A DNA stretch of 64,000 bases from Microbacterium sp. 70-16. Its GTDB lineage: Bacteria; Actinomycetota; Actinomycetes; Actinomycetales; Microbacteriaceae. Below the pieces are notes generated by a model that did not search any database, was not told where the DNA came from, and was given only the letters and a program-made list of their open reading frames with translations. The translations under genes were made by a program, and so were the position numbers. Positions 1-7,463 of this stretch are shown here, in pieces (positions within the stretch are counted from its first letter, which is position 1; each line of letters opens with the position of its first letter). The stretch covers positions 124,001-188,000 of the forward strand of contig NZ_MKTQ01000026.1 of NCBI RefSeq assembly GCF_001898315.1, given 5' to 3'.

Positions 1-212
1 CCGTCCCCGGCGTGCACCTGGCGCACGCGGCAACGGCGGGGCCGGATGCCCCGGACGGCGACCTCATCGCAACGGGCGGCCGCGTGCTCAACGTCGTCGC
101 GGTCGGCGACACGTTCGCGCAGGCCCGCGAGCGCGCCTATGCCGCGCTGGGCGAGATCACCCTCGAGGGCGGCCACTTCCGCACCGACATCGCCGCCCGC
201 GTCGCGGGCTGA
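1..212 (+). CDS. purD: Phosphoribosylamine-glycine ligase (GARS), C-terminal fragment
   Basis: The reading frame is open from the window edge and ends at TGA 210-212, giving about 69 residues. The tail GGRVLNVVAVGDTFAQARE followed by GGHFRTDI matches the C-terminal domain of PurD, the ATP-grasp enzyme joining glycine to phosphoribosylamine in de novo purine synthesis. The catalytic core lies outside the window. purC follows 2.8 kb downstream on the same strand, supporting the call, but an opposite-strand regulator/efflux pair and a tfoX-like gene separate them. Confidence 0.85.
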   Translation, partial: VPGVHLAHAATAGPDAPDGDLIATGGRVLNVVAVGDTFAQARERAYAALGEITLEGGHFRTDIAARVAG

Positions 213-257
213 GGCCGCCCGCGCCCGCGGCGCCCGCGCGGCCGCACCTCCGCGCGC

Positions 258-326
258 CGCGAGAAACCACATCTTGCGTGAGAAACGCGCGCTCCCGTGG
301 TTTCTCGCGCAGAAGTGGTTTCTCGC
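258..326. repeat. Inverted-repeat array with GAGAAACCAC arms
   Basis: CGCGAGAAACCAC (258-270) has a perfect 13-bp inverted partner GTGGTTTCTCGCG (297-309). A third copy AAGTGGTTTCTCGC lies at 313-326 and a partial copy at 278-289. The 213-408 gap between the convergent purD and MFS genes otherwise holds only low-complexity GC-rich sequence. A bidirectional terminator is plausible, but there is no T tract. Confidence 0.7.
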
Positions 327-408
327 CGCGCCAGCGCGTGCCAGCGCGCCGCAGTCGCGCCCGCCGCGCCAGCGGCCCGCCGCGCCAGCGGCCGCCAGCC
401 CGCCCGCG

Positions 409-1917
409 TCAGCGCACCAGGTGCGCGGGCCGCTGCATGAACAGCACCGCGACGACGCCGACGAGCAGGACGGCGGCGGGCAGCAGGGTCGCCTGCGCCA
501 TGGCATCCGAGAACCCGCTCACGACGAAATCGGGCAGCTGACCCGATCCGAAGTCGCCGCCGGCGTCTGCGGCGCCGGGCAGGTTCGCCTCGAGCCGGCT
601 CTGCATGAACGCGGCGATCGCCGCCGAGCCGAGCACCGACCCCATCGTGCGGGTCGTGTTGTAGATGCCGGCGCCGGCTCCCGCCTGGCGCGGACCGAGG
701 TTGCGGGTCGCGGTCGTCGCGAGCGGACCCCACATGCCCGCCTGGCCGATTCCCATGAGCGCCGACGGCAGCAGGAACATCCAGATCTCGGTGTCGGGGT
801 TCATCAGCAGCACGTACCAGAGCAGCGAGATCGCGGTCAGCAGCAGTCCGGGCACGAGCAGAACGCGCGGGTCGACGCGGTCGAGCAGCTTGCCGGCGAG
901 CGGCGCGAGGACGCCCGAGAGCACCGCCATCGGGATCAGCAGCAGCGCCGACTCGGTCGGCGTCAGTCCGCGCGCCAACTGCGTGAAGAACATGAGCGGC
1001 AGCGACATGCTCGTGACGGCGAAGCCGACCGTGGTGATGCCGATGTTGGCGACGGAGAAGTTGCGGTCGCGGAACAGCTCGAGCGGCACGAGCGGCTCGC
1101 TCTTCGTCTTCGCCTGCTGCCAGATGAATGCGGCCATGACGACGACACCGCCCGCGATCATCGTCCACACCCAGGGCGCCCAGTCGTAGTGCTCGCCCTC
1201 CTGCAGCCCGAAGACGATGAGAAACAGCGCGACCGCGCTGAGGAAGACGCCGACGACGTCGAAGCGGTGCGGGTGCGTTTCGAGGTTGGGGACGAGGATC
1301 CAGGCGAGCACGAAGCCGATGACACCGACCGGAAGGTTGATGAAGAAGATCCACTCCCAGCCGAAGCCGTCCACGAGCAGGCCGCCGGCGAGCGGGCCGA
1401 CGAGCGAGGCGACGCCCGCTGTCGCACCCCACAGTCCCATCGCGGCGCCGCGGCGGGTCGCCGGGAAGGTACGGGTGATGACGGCCATCGTCTGCGGAGT
1501 CATGAGGGATGCCCCGAGGCCCTGCACCGCGCGCCACACGATGAGCATCTCGAGCGTGCCCGACAGACCACATCCGAGGGATGCCAGCGTGAAGATCACG
1601 AGGCCCACGAGGTAGACGCGCTTGGGGCCGAACCGGTCGCCGAGGCGTCCCGTGATCAGCAGCGGCACGGCGTAGGCGAGCAGGTACGCCGAGGTGACCC
1701 ACACGACGTTGTCGAGGTTGTTGGTGTTCGGGTCGAGCGCCGCTTTGACCGCGGGGTTCGCGACCGAGACGATCGTCGTGTCGACGAGGATCATGAAGAA
1801 CCCGATGACGAGCGCCCACAGCGCCGGCCACGGGCTGCGCTCGCTCGTCGTGGTGGTCCCCGAGTTTGTCGGACTGGTCCCCGAGCCTGTCGAGGGGGTG
1901 GTCGAAGGGTCAGTCAT
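409..1917 (-). CDS. MFS drug efflux transporter, DHA2 (14-TM, EmrB/QacA-like) family
   Basis: 502 residues with repeated hydrophobic segments. MFS landmarks include the DTTIVSVANPAV segment in the first helix (DHA2-type motif D1), GRLGDRFGPKRVYLVG (motif A) and WRAVQGLGA (motif B). The protein is expected to export amphiphilic compounds by proton antiport; the substrate cannot be read from sequence. The ATG at 1917 is chosen because it overlaps the PadR stop as ATGA, implying translational coupling. The first 25 residues are Ser/Thr/Gly-rich and are encoded by two copies of a short dispersed repeat. Confidence 0.9.
   Translation of the reverse strand: MTDPSTTPSTGSGTSPTNSGTTTTSERSPWPALWALVIGFFMILVDTTIVSVANPAVKAALDPNTNNLDNVVWVTSAYLLAYAVPLLITGRLGDRFGPKRVYLVGLVIFTLASLGCGLSGTLEMLIVWRAVQGLGASLMTPQTMAVITRTFPATRRGAAMGLWGATAGVASLVGPLAGGLLVDGFGWEWIFFINLPVGVIGFVLAWILVPNLETHPHRFDVVGVFLSAVALFLIVFGLQEGEHYDWAPWVWTMIAGGVVVMAAFIWQQAKTKSEPLVPLELFRDRNFSVANIGITTVGFAVTSMSLPLMFFTQLARGLTPTESALLLIPMAVLSGVLAPLAGKLLDRVDPRVLLVPGLLLTAISLLWYVLLMNPDTEIWMFLLPSALMGIGQAGMWGPLATTATRNLGPRQAGAGAGIYNTTRTMGSVLGSAAIAAFMQSRLEANLPGAADAGGDFGSGQLPDFVVSGFSDAMAQATLLPAAVLLVGVVAVLFMQRPAHLVR
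1855..1909. repeat. Dispersed GGTCCCCGAG-CCTGTCGAG-type repeat inside the MFS N-terminus
   Basis: Two tandem units begin GGTCCCCGAG at 1855 and 1876; the second continues CCTGTCGAGGGGG and ends GTCGAAGGG at 1909. Related sequence occurs in purC (3161-3202) and an M20 gene (45059-45083). The translated stretch is low-complexity and lies before the first membrane helix. Confidence 0.55.
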
Positions 1918-2531
1918 TGCCGTGCGGCCTCTCTGTGTGCCAGATAACGGTCGGTCGCCGCGTGGGATCCCCACACGAACGCCGGGTCGGTGAGCCGCTC
2001 GATGAACGCGGCGAGCCAGGTGTGATCGGCCTCCAGCAGCGCGTGCTGGCGGTCGACCTCGATGAGGTACTGCGGAAAGACGCCACCGGCGAGCGCGCCG
2101 GCGAGCGCCGCGCCGTGGGCGTCACGGTCGGCGGCGACGCCTGCGAGCCGCTCGCGCAGCAACTCGAGCACGTCTTCGCGCGGCAGGTTGTGCGCTTCGG
2201 CGAGCGCGACGCGGAACTCGGCGGGGTGATCCGTGGTCGCCAACTCACGGCGCACCCAGTCGACGAGTGCCGCATCACCGGCATCCGTCAGCGTGTACGT
2301 CGTGCGCTCGGGGCGATTGCCGTCGCGGTCGACGCCGACCTCGGCGAGCAGGCCCTGCTTCTCGAGCCGCGCGACCGTGTGGTACATCGTGCCGTTCGTG
2401 ATCGGGACGATGCGGTCGTCGCGGCGCTGGCGCAGCAGGCGGATCATCTCGTAGGGATGCATGTCGTCTTCGCGCAGCAGCGCGAGCACCATCGCGCCGA
2501 GCGGCGTGAGGCGGCAGGCGGCATCCTTCAT
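1914..2531 (-). CDS. PadR family transcriptional regulator
   Basis: About 205 residues. An N-terminal winged helix (TPLGAMVLALL, then HPYEMIRLLRQR and NGTMYHTVARLEKQGLL) is followed by a helical C-terminal region typical of the larger PadR subgroup, which binds DNA as a dimer. It sits directly upstream of the MFS gene in an ATGA overlap, so it most likely represses its own promoter and the pump until a ligand binds. Two ATGs are adjacent; 2531 is preferred because GGAG lies 6 nt upstream, versus 3 nt for 2534. Confidence 0.9.
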   Translation of the reverse strand: MKDAACRLTPLGAMVLALLREDDMHPYEMIRLLRQRRDDRIVPITNGTMYHTVARLEKQGLLAEVGVDRDGNRPERTTYTLTDAGDAALVDWVRRELATTDHPAEFRVALAEAHNLPREDVLELLRERLAGVAADRDAHGAALAGALAGGVFPQYLIEVDRQHALLEADHTWLAAFIERLTDPAFVWGSHAATDRYLAHREAARQ

Positions 2532-2549
2532 CATTTACTCCGGCTCGAT

Positions 2550-2565
2550 TAGTCCAGATGGACTA
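2550..2565. promoter_or_regulatory. Palindromic operator upstream of padR
   Basis: TAGTCC-AGAT-GGACTA is a 6-bp-arm inverted repeat 16-31 bp before the padR start. It overlaps a -10-like TATAGT on the minus strand (2562-2567). The position suits autorepression by the PadR protein. Binding is inferred. Confidence 0.55.
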
Positions 2566-2600
2566 TACGCCCGCGGGCCCTCGAGCACTAGCGTGTTCGC

Positions 2601-2945
2601 ATGGATGCCGACGCTCAAGCGCGCGCTCACGCGGTCTTCGATCCGATCGTGCAGCGGCTGCTCGCCTCACGCGACGACGTCGACCTCGGCCCGATGTTCG
2701 GCGTCGAGGGCGTGCGCGTGCGCGGGAAGGTCTTCGCGTGCGTCGGATACGAGTCCGCGCTCATGCTCAAACTCCCCCGCGAGCGAGTCGACGAGCTCGA
2801 GGCGAGCGGGGCCGCGCGCCGCGTCGTGATGCGTGAGCGCCCGATGAAGGAGTGGGCGTTCGTGGGAATGGCCGAGGCATCCCAGTGGGACTCGCTCATG
2901 CGCGAAGCCCTCGCGTTCGTCGACGCGATCACCCCGCGCGGCTGA
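2601..2945 (+). CDS. TfoX N-terminal-domain protein
   Basis: 114 residues. The central MFGVEGVRVRGKVFACV, then LMLKLPRERVDEL and the basic ending around MKEWAFVGM match the TfoX/Sxy N-terminal domain. Stand-alone copies are common in actinobacteria and have no established role; there is no competence system here to support a TfoX function. A -10-like TAGCGT (2589-2594) lies 6 nt before the ATG, so the transcript is probably leaderless. Confidence 0.75.
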   Translation: MDADAQARAHAVFDPIVQRLLASRDDVDLGPMFGVEGVRVRGKVFACVGYESALMLKLPRERVDELEASGAARRVVMRERPMKEWAFVGMAEASQWDSLMREALAFVDAITPRG

Positions 2946-2980
2946 GCGCCACCCCGCCGCCCCGACCGCGAAACTTCAGT

Positions 2981-3023
2981 GGTGCACCGAGACTGCTGAG
3001 CCGGGGTGCAGTCTCGGTGCACC
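2981..3023. repeat. Perfect 16-bp inverted repeat between tfoX-like gene and purC
   Basis: GGTGCACCGAGACTGC (2981-2996) pairs with GCAGTCTCGGTGCACC (3008-3023) across 11 nt. There is no T tract. It lies just upstream of the purC -10, so it could terminate the tfoX transcript or affect the purC promoter. Confidence 0.75.
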
Positions 3024-3037
3024 GCTGCGGTCTCGCG

Positions 3038-3043
3038 GATAAT
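3038..3043 (+). promoter_or_regulatory. purC -10 box, leaderless start
   Basis: GATAAT is followed by 6 nt and then the GTG start at 3050, which places the expected +1 on the start codon. No Shine-Dalgarno sequence precedes the GTG. Confidence 0.6.
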
Positions 3044-3049
3044 GGACGG

Positions 3050-4012
3050 GTGACGGATGCTGCTCTCGACCTGCCCGGCTGGACCCACGTGTACTCCGGC
3101 AAGGTGCGCGACCTCTACCGGCCCGCGACGCCCGAGCCCGCAGTGCCCCCCGCGCCCGCGACCCCCGAGGCTGTCGAGGCGACCCTCGAGCCCGTCGAGG
3201 GGCGGATGCTGGTCGTCGCGAGCGACCGCGTCAGCGCGTTCGACTACGTGCTGTCCCCCGGCATCCCGGGCAAGGGCGAGCTGTTGACGACGCTCAGCCT
3301 GTGGTGGTTCGACCAGCTCGCCGGCGCCGACGGGGGCCGGCGCATCCCGAATCACCTCGCGGCGTCGCACACGCTCGCGGGCGATCTCATCCCGGCATCC
3401 GTCGTCGGTCGTGCGATGGTCGTGCGCAGCCTCGAGATGCTGCCGGTCGAGTGCGTCGTGCGCGGTTACCTGACCGGGTCGGGTTGGAAGGAGTACCAGT
3501 CGTCCGGGACGGTCTGCGGCATCCCGCTGCCGGCCGGGCTGAACGATGGCGGCCGTCTGCCCGATCCGATCTTCACGCCCGCGTACAAGGCCCCGATGGG
3601 CGAGCACGACGAGAACATCTCGTTCGCGCAGACCGAAGAGCTCGTCGGAGCCGAGCGCGCGGCCGAGCTGCGCGACCTGTCGCTCGAGATCTACCGCCGC
3701 GCCGCCGCGACCGCCGAGAAGGCGGGGCTCATCCTCGCCGACACGAAGTTCGAGTTCGGCATCGACGCCGACGGCGTGCTGACCCTCGCCGATGAGGTGC
3801 TCACGAGCGATTCGTCGCGGTACTGGGATGCCACGGCGTGGGCATCCGGAACCACTCCCGCCGAGCGCATGGCGAGCTTCGACAAGCAGATCGTCCGCGA
3901 CTGGCTCGCCGCGAATTGGGAAAAGCAGGGCACCCCGCCCGAGCTGCCCACCGAGATCGTCACCCGCACCGCCGACAAGTACCGCGAGCTGCTCGAGAAG
4001 CTCACGGCCTGA
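3050..4012 (+). CDS. purC: Phosphoribosylaminoimidazole-succinocarboxamide (SAICAR) synthase
   Basis: 320 residues. It condenses CAIR with aspartate using ATP in purine biosynthesis. Visible are the N-terminal YSGKVRDLY, the ATP-site VVASDRVSAFDYVL, VECVVRGYLTGSGWKEY and the C-terminal DTKFEFGID. The GTG start follows from the leaderless promoter and the family start TDAALDLPGW; an upstream in-frame extension has no homology to PurC. An unusual Pro/Glu/Ala-rich insert of about 20 residues after DLYRPA (residues ~27-46) is partly encoded by a GTCGAG-rich dispersed repeat and makes the protein longer than the usual ~295 residues. Confidence 0.93.
   Translation: MTDAALDLPGWTHVYSGKVRDLYRPATPEPAVPPAPATPEAVEATLEPVEGRMLVVASDRVSAFDYVLSPGIPGKGELLTTLSLWWFDQLAGADGGRRIPNHLAASHTLAGDLIPASVVGRAMVVRSLEMLPVECVVRGYLTGSGWKEYQSSGTVCGIPLPAGLNDGGRLPDPIFTPAYKAPMGEHDENISFAQTEELVGAERAAELRDLSLEIYRRAAATAEKAGLILADTKFEFGIDADGVLTLADEVLTSDSSRYWDATAWASGTTPAERMASFDKQIVRDWLAANWEKQGTPPELPTEIVTRTADKYRELLEKLTA
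3161..3202. repeat. Dispersed repeat embedded in purC
   Basis: ACCCCCGAGGCTGTCGAG and CCTCGAGCCCGTCGAGGGG are two degenerate copies of the unit seen at 1855-1909. They are in frame and account for most of the purC insert. Confidence 0.5.
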
Positions 4013-4147
4013 GCCCCGGCCGTCGCAGGCACCCGCCGCGGAGCCGACGCGCCCGCGCACGCCCGACCCCGGCGCGCATCCCGCGCACACAGGTGACTCC
4101 CAGCTACGCTGACGCCAGTCATCCCACGAACGTCGAGGAGCACCCGC

Positions 4148-5503
4148 ATGCCCATCTGGACCCAGCACGGAGACGGCCGCACCGTCGCACCCGGCGCCGT
4201 CGTCAAGCCGCACGAGCGGCTCGGCTGGCCGTCGACGATCGCGATCGGCGCGCAGCACGTCGTCGCGATGTTCGGCGCGACCTTCCTCGTGCCGCTGCTG
4301 ACGGGCTTCCCCGTGTCGACGACACTGCTGTTCTCGGGCCTGGGCACGCTGCTGTTCCTGATCCTGACCGGCAACCGCCTGCCCAGCTACCTCGGGTCGT
4401 CGTTCGCGTTCATCGCGCCGATCCTCGCGCTCGGCCCCGGCGGCGGCGCCCCGCTCGACTCCCCCGAGCAGATCTCGCGTGCGCTGCTCGGCGTCTTCGT
4501 CACGGGCATCCTGCTGGCCGGCGTCGGCTTCCTCGTGCAGGCGACCGGCACGGGCTGGATCGAGAAGCTCATGCCGCCGGTCGTCTCCGGTGCGATCGTG
4601 GCACTGATCGGCCTCAATCTCGCGCCCGTCGCGTGGCAGAACTTCCAGCAGGATGCCCTGCTCGGCACCATCACGCTCGTCGCGACGATCCTGTTCGCGG
4701 TGCTGTTCCGCGGATTCCTCGGCCGCGTCTCGATCTTCCTCGGGGTCGTCGTCGGCTATCTCGTCGCCGCCTTCACGGGTCGCATCGACTGGAGCGGTGT
4801 GGCGGATGCCGCGTGGGTGGGCCTGCCCGAGTTCCACCTGCCGGCGTTCGGTGACGCGGCGGCGTGGGGTGCGCTGCCGATGTTCCTGCCCGTCATCCTC
4901 GTGCTGATCGCCGAGAACGTCGGCCACGTGCGCGGCGTCGCGACGATGACCGGCGACGCCTCGATCAACAAGCGCACCGGCCGCGCGCTGCTCGCCGACG
5001 GCGTCGCGACGACCCTCGCGGGCCTCGGCGGCGGATCGGGCACGACGACCTACGGCGAGAACATCGGCGTCATGGCGGCGACGCGCGTGTACTCGACCGC
5101 CGCGTACTGGGTGGCGGGCACGTTCGCGATCCTGCTCGCGTTCTCGCCGAAGGTCGGCGCCGTCATCTTCGCGATGCCCGGCGGCGTGCTCGGCGGCGTG
5201 ACGACGGCGCTGTACGGCCTCATCGGCGTCATCGGCATCAAGATCTGGGTCGACAACCAGGTCGACTTCTCGCGGCCCGTCAACCAGTACACCGTCGCCG
5301 TCGCGTTCGTCATCGCGATCGCGGGCTTCACGATGAACCTCGGTGACCTGAGCTTCGGCGCGATCGTGCTCGCGACGGTCGCGGCGCTCGTGATCTACCA
5401 CGCGGGCAACGCGATCGCGCGAGCGCGCAAGACCGGCGCCGACGACGGCGGCCCCATCGTCCCGATCGGCGCCCTCGGCGGCGACCCCGAGAACGTCGGC
5501 TGA
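4148..5503 (+). CDS. uraA: Uracil permease, NCS2 (UraA-like) family
   Basis: 451 residues of a polytopic nucleobase:proton symporter. It begins with a short soluble segment, then GAQHVVAMFGATFLVPLLTG, which is characteristic of UraA rather than the xanthine branch. The transport motif TTYGENIGVMAATRV, with Glu in the substrate-binding position, and about 14 hydrophobic segments are present. A GAGGAG ribosome-binding site lies 8 nt before the ATG. It is placed next to purC but is likely transcribed separately, with a candidate -10 TACGCT near 4106. Uracil specificity is inferred from family resemblance. Confidence 0.9.
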   Translation: MPIWTQHGDGRTVAPGAVVKPHERLGWPSTIAIGAQHVVAMFGATFLVPLLTGFPVSTTLLFSGLGTLLFLILTGNRLPSYLGSSFAFIAPILALGPGGGAPLDSPEQISRALLGVFVTGILLAGVGFLVQATGTGWIEKLMPPVVSGAIVALIGLNLAPVAWQNFQQDALLGTITLVATILFAVLFRGFLGRVSIFLGVVVGYLVAAFTGRIDWSGVADAAWVGLPEFHLPAFGDAAAWGALPMFLPVILVLIAENVGHVRGVATMTGDASINKRTGRALLADGVATTLAGLGGGSGTTTYGENIGVMAATRVYSTAAYWVAGTFAILLAFSPKVGAVIFAMPGGVLGGVTTALYGLIGVIGIKIWVDNQVDFSRPVNQYTVAVAFVIAIAGFTMNLGDLSFGAIVLATVAALVIYHAGNAIARARKTGADDGGPIVPIGALGGDPENVG

Positions 5504-5544
5504 GCCGCGTGCGGGTGCGGGAACAGAACGCTCCACAATTTAGT

Positions 5545-5554
5545 TGTAGCTACA
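5545..5554. promoter_or_regulatory. TGTAGCTACA palindrome overlapping the VOC gene start
   Basis: A perfect 10-bp palindrome within TTAGTTGTAGCTACACATG ends one base before the ATG at 5556. The AT-rich arms resemble MarR-family operators, which commonly control VOC/dioxygenase-like genes. The regulator is not encoded nearby. Confidence 0.5.
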
Positions 5555-5555
5555 C

Positions 5556-6434
5556 ATGAATGCTCCCGCACCGGCATCCGCCCGCCTTGCCCCGGCCACC
5601 ACGATGGGCGCCGTGACGCTGCTCGTCGGCGACCTCGACGCGCAGACGGCGTTCTACCGTGACGTCGTGACGTTGCAGATCCTGGATGCCACGGGCAGCA
5701 CCGTCACGCTCGGCCGCGCCGGCCGCCCGCTCGTGATCCTGCAGCACGAGCCCGCGCTGCGCCACGCCGTGCCGGGGTCGGCGGGACTGTTCCACACCGC
5801 GATCCTGTTCGAGTCGCAGTCGGCGCTCGCGGCGGCGCTGTACAGCGTCGCGCAGCGCGCTCCGCAGACCTTTACCGGCAGCGCCGACCACCTCGTCAGC
5901 CAGGCGTTCTACCTGACCGATCCGGAGGGCAACGGCATCGAGCTGTATTGGGATCGCGACCGCTCACAGTGGTCGTGGACGCACGGCCAGGTCGAGATGG
6001 GCACGCTCTACCTCGACCCGAACGCGTTCCTCAGCGAGCACCTCAGCGAGCAGACGCTCGCCGGTGCGCTCGCAGCCGATGCCGCCTCAATCGGCCACGT
6101 GCACCTGTCGGTGGGCGATGTGGCCACCGCCCGCGCCTTCTACGTCGACGCGCTGGGGTTCGACGCCACGGCATCCCTCGGCAGTTCGGCCCTGTTCGTC
6201 AGCGCCGGCGGATACCACCACCACATGGCGATGAACGTCTGGAACTCGCGCGGTGCAGGTCCGCGGATGCCCGCGCTCGGCCTGGGCCGTGTCGATCTGA
6301 CCCTGCCGGATGCCGACGGGCTCGGCGCCCTGTCGGAGCGGCTTGCGCACCATGGCATCCAGGTGCGCGACGACGGTCGCACGGTCAGCTTCGCCGACCC
6401 GTGGAACAACGCCCTGCACGCCGCGGTCGTCTAG
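5556..6434 (+). CDS. Two-domain VOC (glyoxalase/dioxygenase fold) protein, CatE-like
   Basis: 292 residues with two VOC modules, residues ~20-135 and ~170-290. The first has LVGDLDAQTAFYRDVV, HTAILFES and DPEGNGIELYWDRD; the second has HLSVGDVATARAFYVDALGF and DPWNNALHAAV. The arrangement matches the CatE-like group annotated as catechol-2,3-dioxygenase in Bacillus. Metal ligands are plausible, but the reaction is unproven. It stands alone behind a MarR-type palindrome, consistent with induction by a quinone or electrophile. The first ATG is used since the palindrome abuts it. Confidence 0.8.
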   Translation: MNAPAPASARLAPATTMGAVTLLVGDLDAQTAFYRDVVTLQILDATGSTVTLGRAGRPLVILQHEPALRHAVPGSAGLFHTAILFESQSALAAALYSVAQRAPQTFTGSADHLVSQAFYLTDPEGNGIELYWDRDRSQWSWTHGQVEMGTLYLDPNAFLSEHLSEQTLAGALAADAASIGHVHLSVGDVATARAFYVDALGFDATASLGSSALFVSAGGYHHHMAMNVWNSRGAGPRMPALGLGRVDLTLPDADGLGALSERLAHHGIQVRDDGRTVSFADPWNNALHAAVV

Positions 6435-6440
6435 CCAGCC

Positions 6441-7454
6441 TCAGGCGGAGTCGCGGACCACGAGCGACGTGTCGAGTACCGTCACGTGCGGCGGGTCGCC
6501 GCCGGCGAGCAGCGACAGCAGCACGTCGGCCATCCTCTCGCCCTGCTCGTGCGAGGGCTGGCGCACCGTCGTCAGGTTCGGCCGCACCGCGGTGGCCACG
6601 GGTGAGTCGTCGAAGCCGACGATCGCGGCATCCTCGGGCACGCGGATGCCGGCGCGCCCGAGCACGGCGAGTGCGCCGCGTGCCATGAGGTCGCTCGCGA
6701 CGAACAGTCCGTCGAAGGGGATGCCCGTGTCGAGGATCCGCTGCATCGCCGCCGACCCGCCGTCGGCGGTGAAGTTGCCGTCTTCGATCGGGCCGGACTC
6801 GAGCCCCGCCTCGGCGAGCGCCCGGCGGTAGCCGTCGACGCGGTCGACGCCGGCGGGCATGCTGAGCGGCCCGCAGATGCTCGCGATGCGGCGGCGACCC
6901 TGGTCGATGAGGTGCTTGGTCCCGAGGTACGCGCCGGCCTCGTTGTCGACGTCGACGTAGTAGTCGCGCTCGCGCTCGCGCACGGGGCGACCGCCGTAGA
7001 CGACGGGCACGGCAGCGGCGATGCGATCGATGAACGTGTCGCTCGTGTGGTGGCTGACCACGACAGCACCGTCGACGGCGCCGCTGCGCACGTACGCGCC
7101 CGCCTTGTCGCGCGGGTCGTCGCTCGCGATGATCAGGTTCAGCACGTAGTCCGAGCGGCTCAGCCGCGCGTTGATGCCCGACACGACGGCCGCGAAGAAC
7201 GGGTCGCCGAAGAACCTGGTGGTGTCTTCGGGTACGACGAGCGCGATCGCCATCGTCGCCCGACTCGCGAGGGAGCGTGCCGCGCGGTTGGGCACATAGT
7301 TGAGGTCGGCGATCGCACGCTGCACCGCCTCGAGGGCCGCCGGGCTGACCGAGGTCGAGCCGTTGACGACGCGCGACACGGTGGAGCGCGAAACCCCCGC
7401 GGCAGCTGCGACCTCTTCGATCGTCGCTGTCGTGCGCGGCGTGTCGATGGTCAC
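6441..7454 (-). CDS. cebR: LacI-family repressor of the cello-oligosaccharide operon
   Basis: 337 residues. The HTH at residues ~11-35 (IEEVAAAAGVSRSTVSRVVNG) and hinge region ARSLASRATMAIALVVP are followed by a periplasmic-binding-protein-like effector domain (FDGLFVASDLMARGAL, VGFDDSPVATAVRPNLTTVRQP). It is the last gene of a five-gene minus-strand operon, 9 bp after bglC. The promoter carries TGGGAGCGCTCCCA-type palindromes, the known CebR operator in Streptomyces, so autoregulation with release by cellobiose is expected. In Streptomyces cebR lies outside the cebEFG-bglC transcript; here it is its last gene. Confidence 0.88.
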   Translation of the reverse strand: MTIDTPRTTATIEEVAAAAGVSRSTVSRVVNGSTSVSPAALEAVQRAIADLNYVPNRAARSLASRATMAIALVVPEDTTRFFGDPFFAAVVSGINARLSRSDYVLNLIIASDDPRDKAGAYVRSGAVDGAVVVSHHTSDTFIDRIAAAVPVVYGGRPVRERERDYYVDVDNEAGAYLGTKHLIDQGRRRIASICGPLSMPAGVDRVDGYRRALAEAGLESGPIEDGNFTADGGSAAMQRILDTGIPFDGLFVASDLMARGALAVLGRAGIRVPEDAAIVGFDDSPVATAVRPNLTTVRQPSHEQGERMADVLLSLLAGGDPPHVTVLDTSLVVRDSA

Positions 7455-7463
7455 AGCGGCGGC

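Noticed and set aside
46..1947. Long plus-strand open frame opposite the MFS gene, and similar long frames at 2627-5536 (-), 6912-8984 (+), 14948-16671 (+), 36032-37999 (-) and 58712-61063 (-)
   Set aside because: They are Arg/Asp/Gly/Pro-rich antisense shadows caused by high GC; no family motif, and the other strand encodes recognisable proteins.
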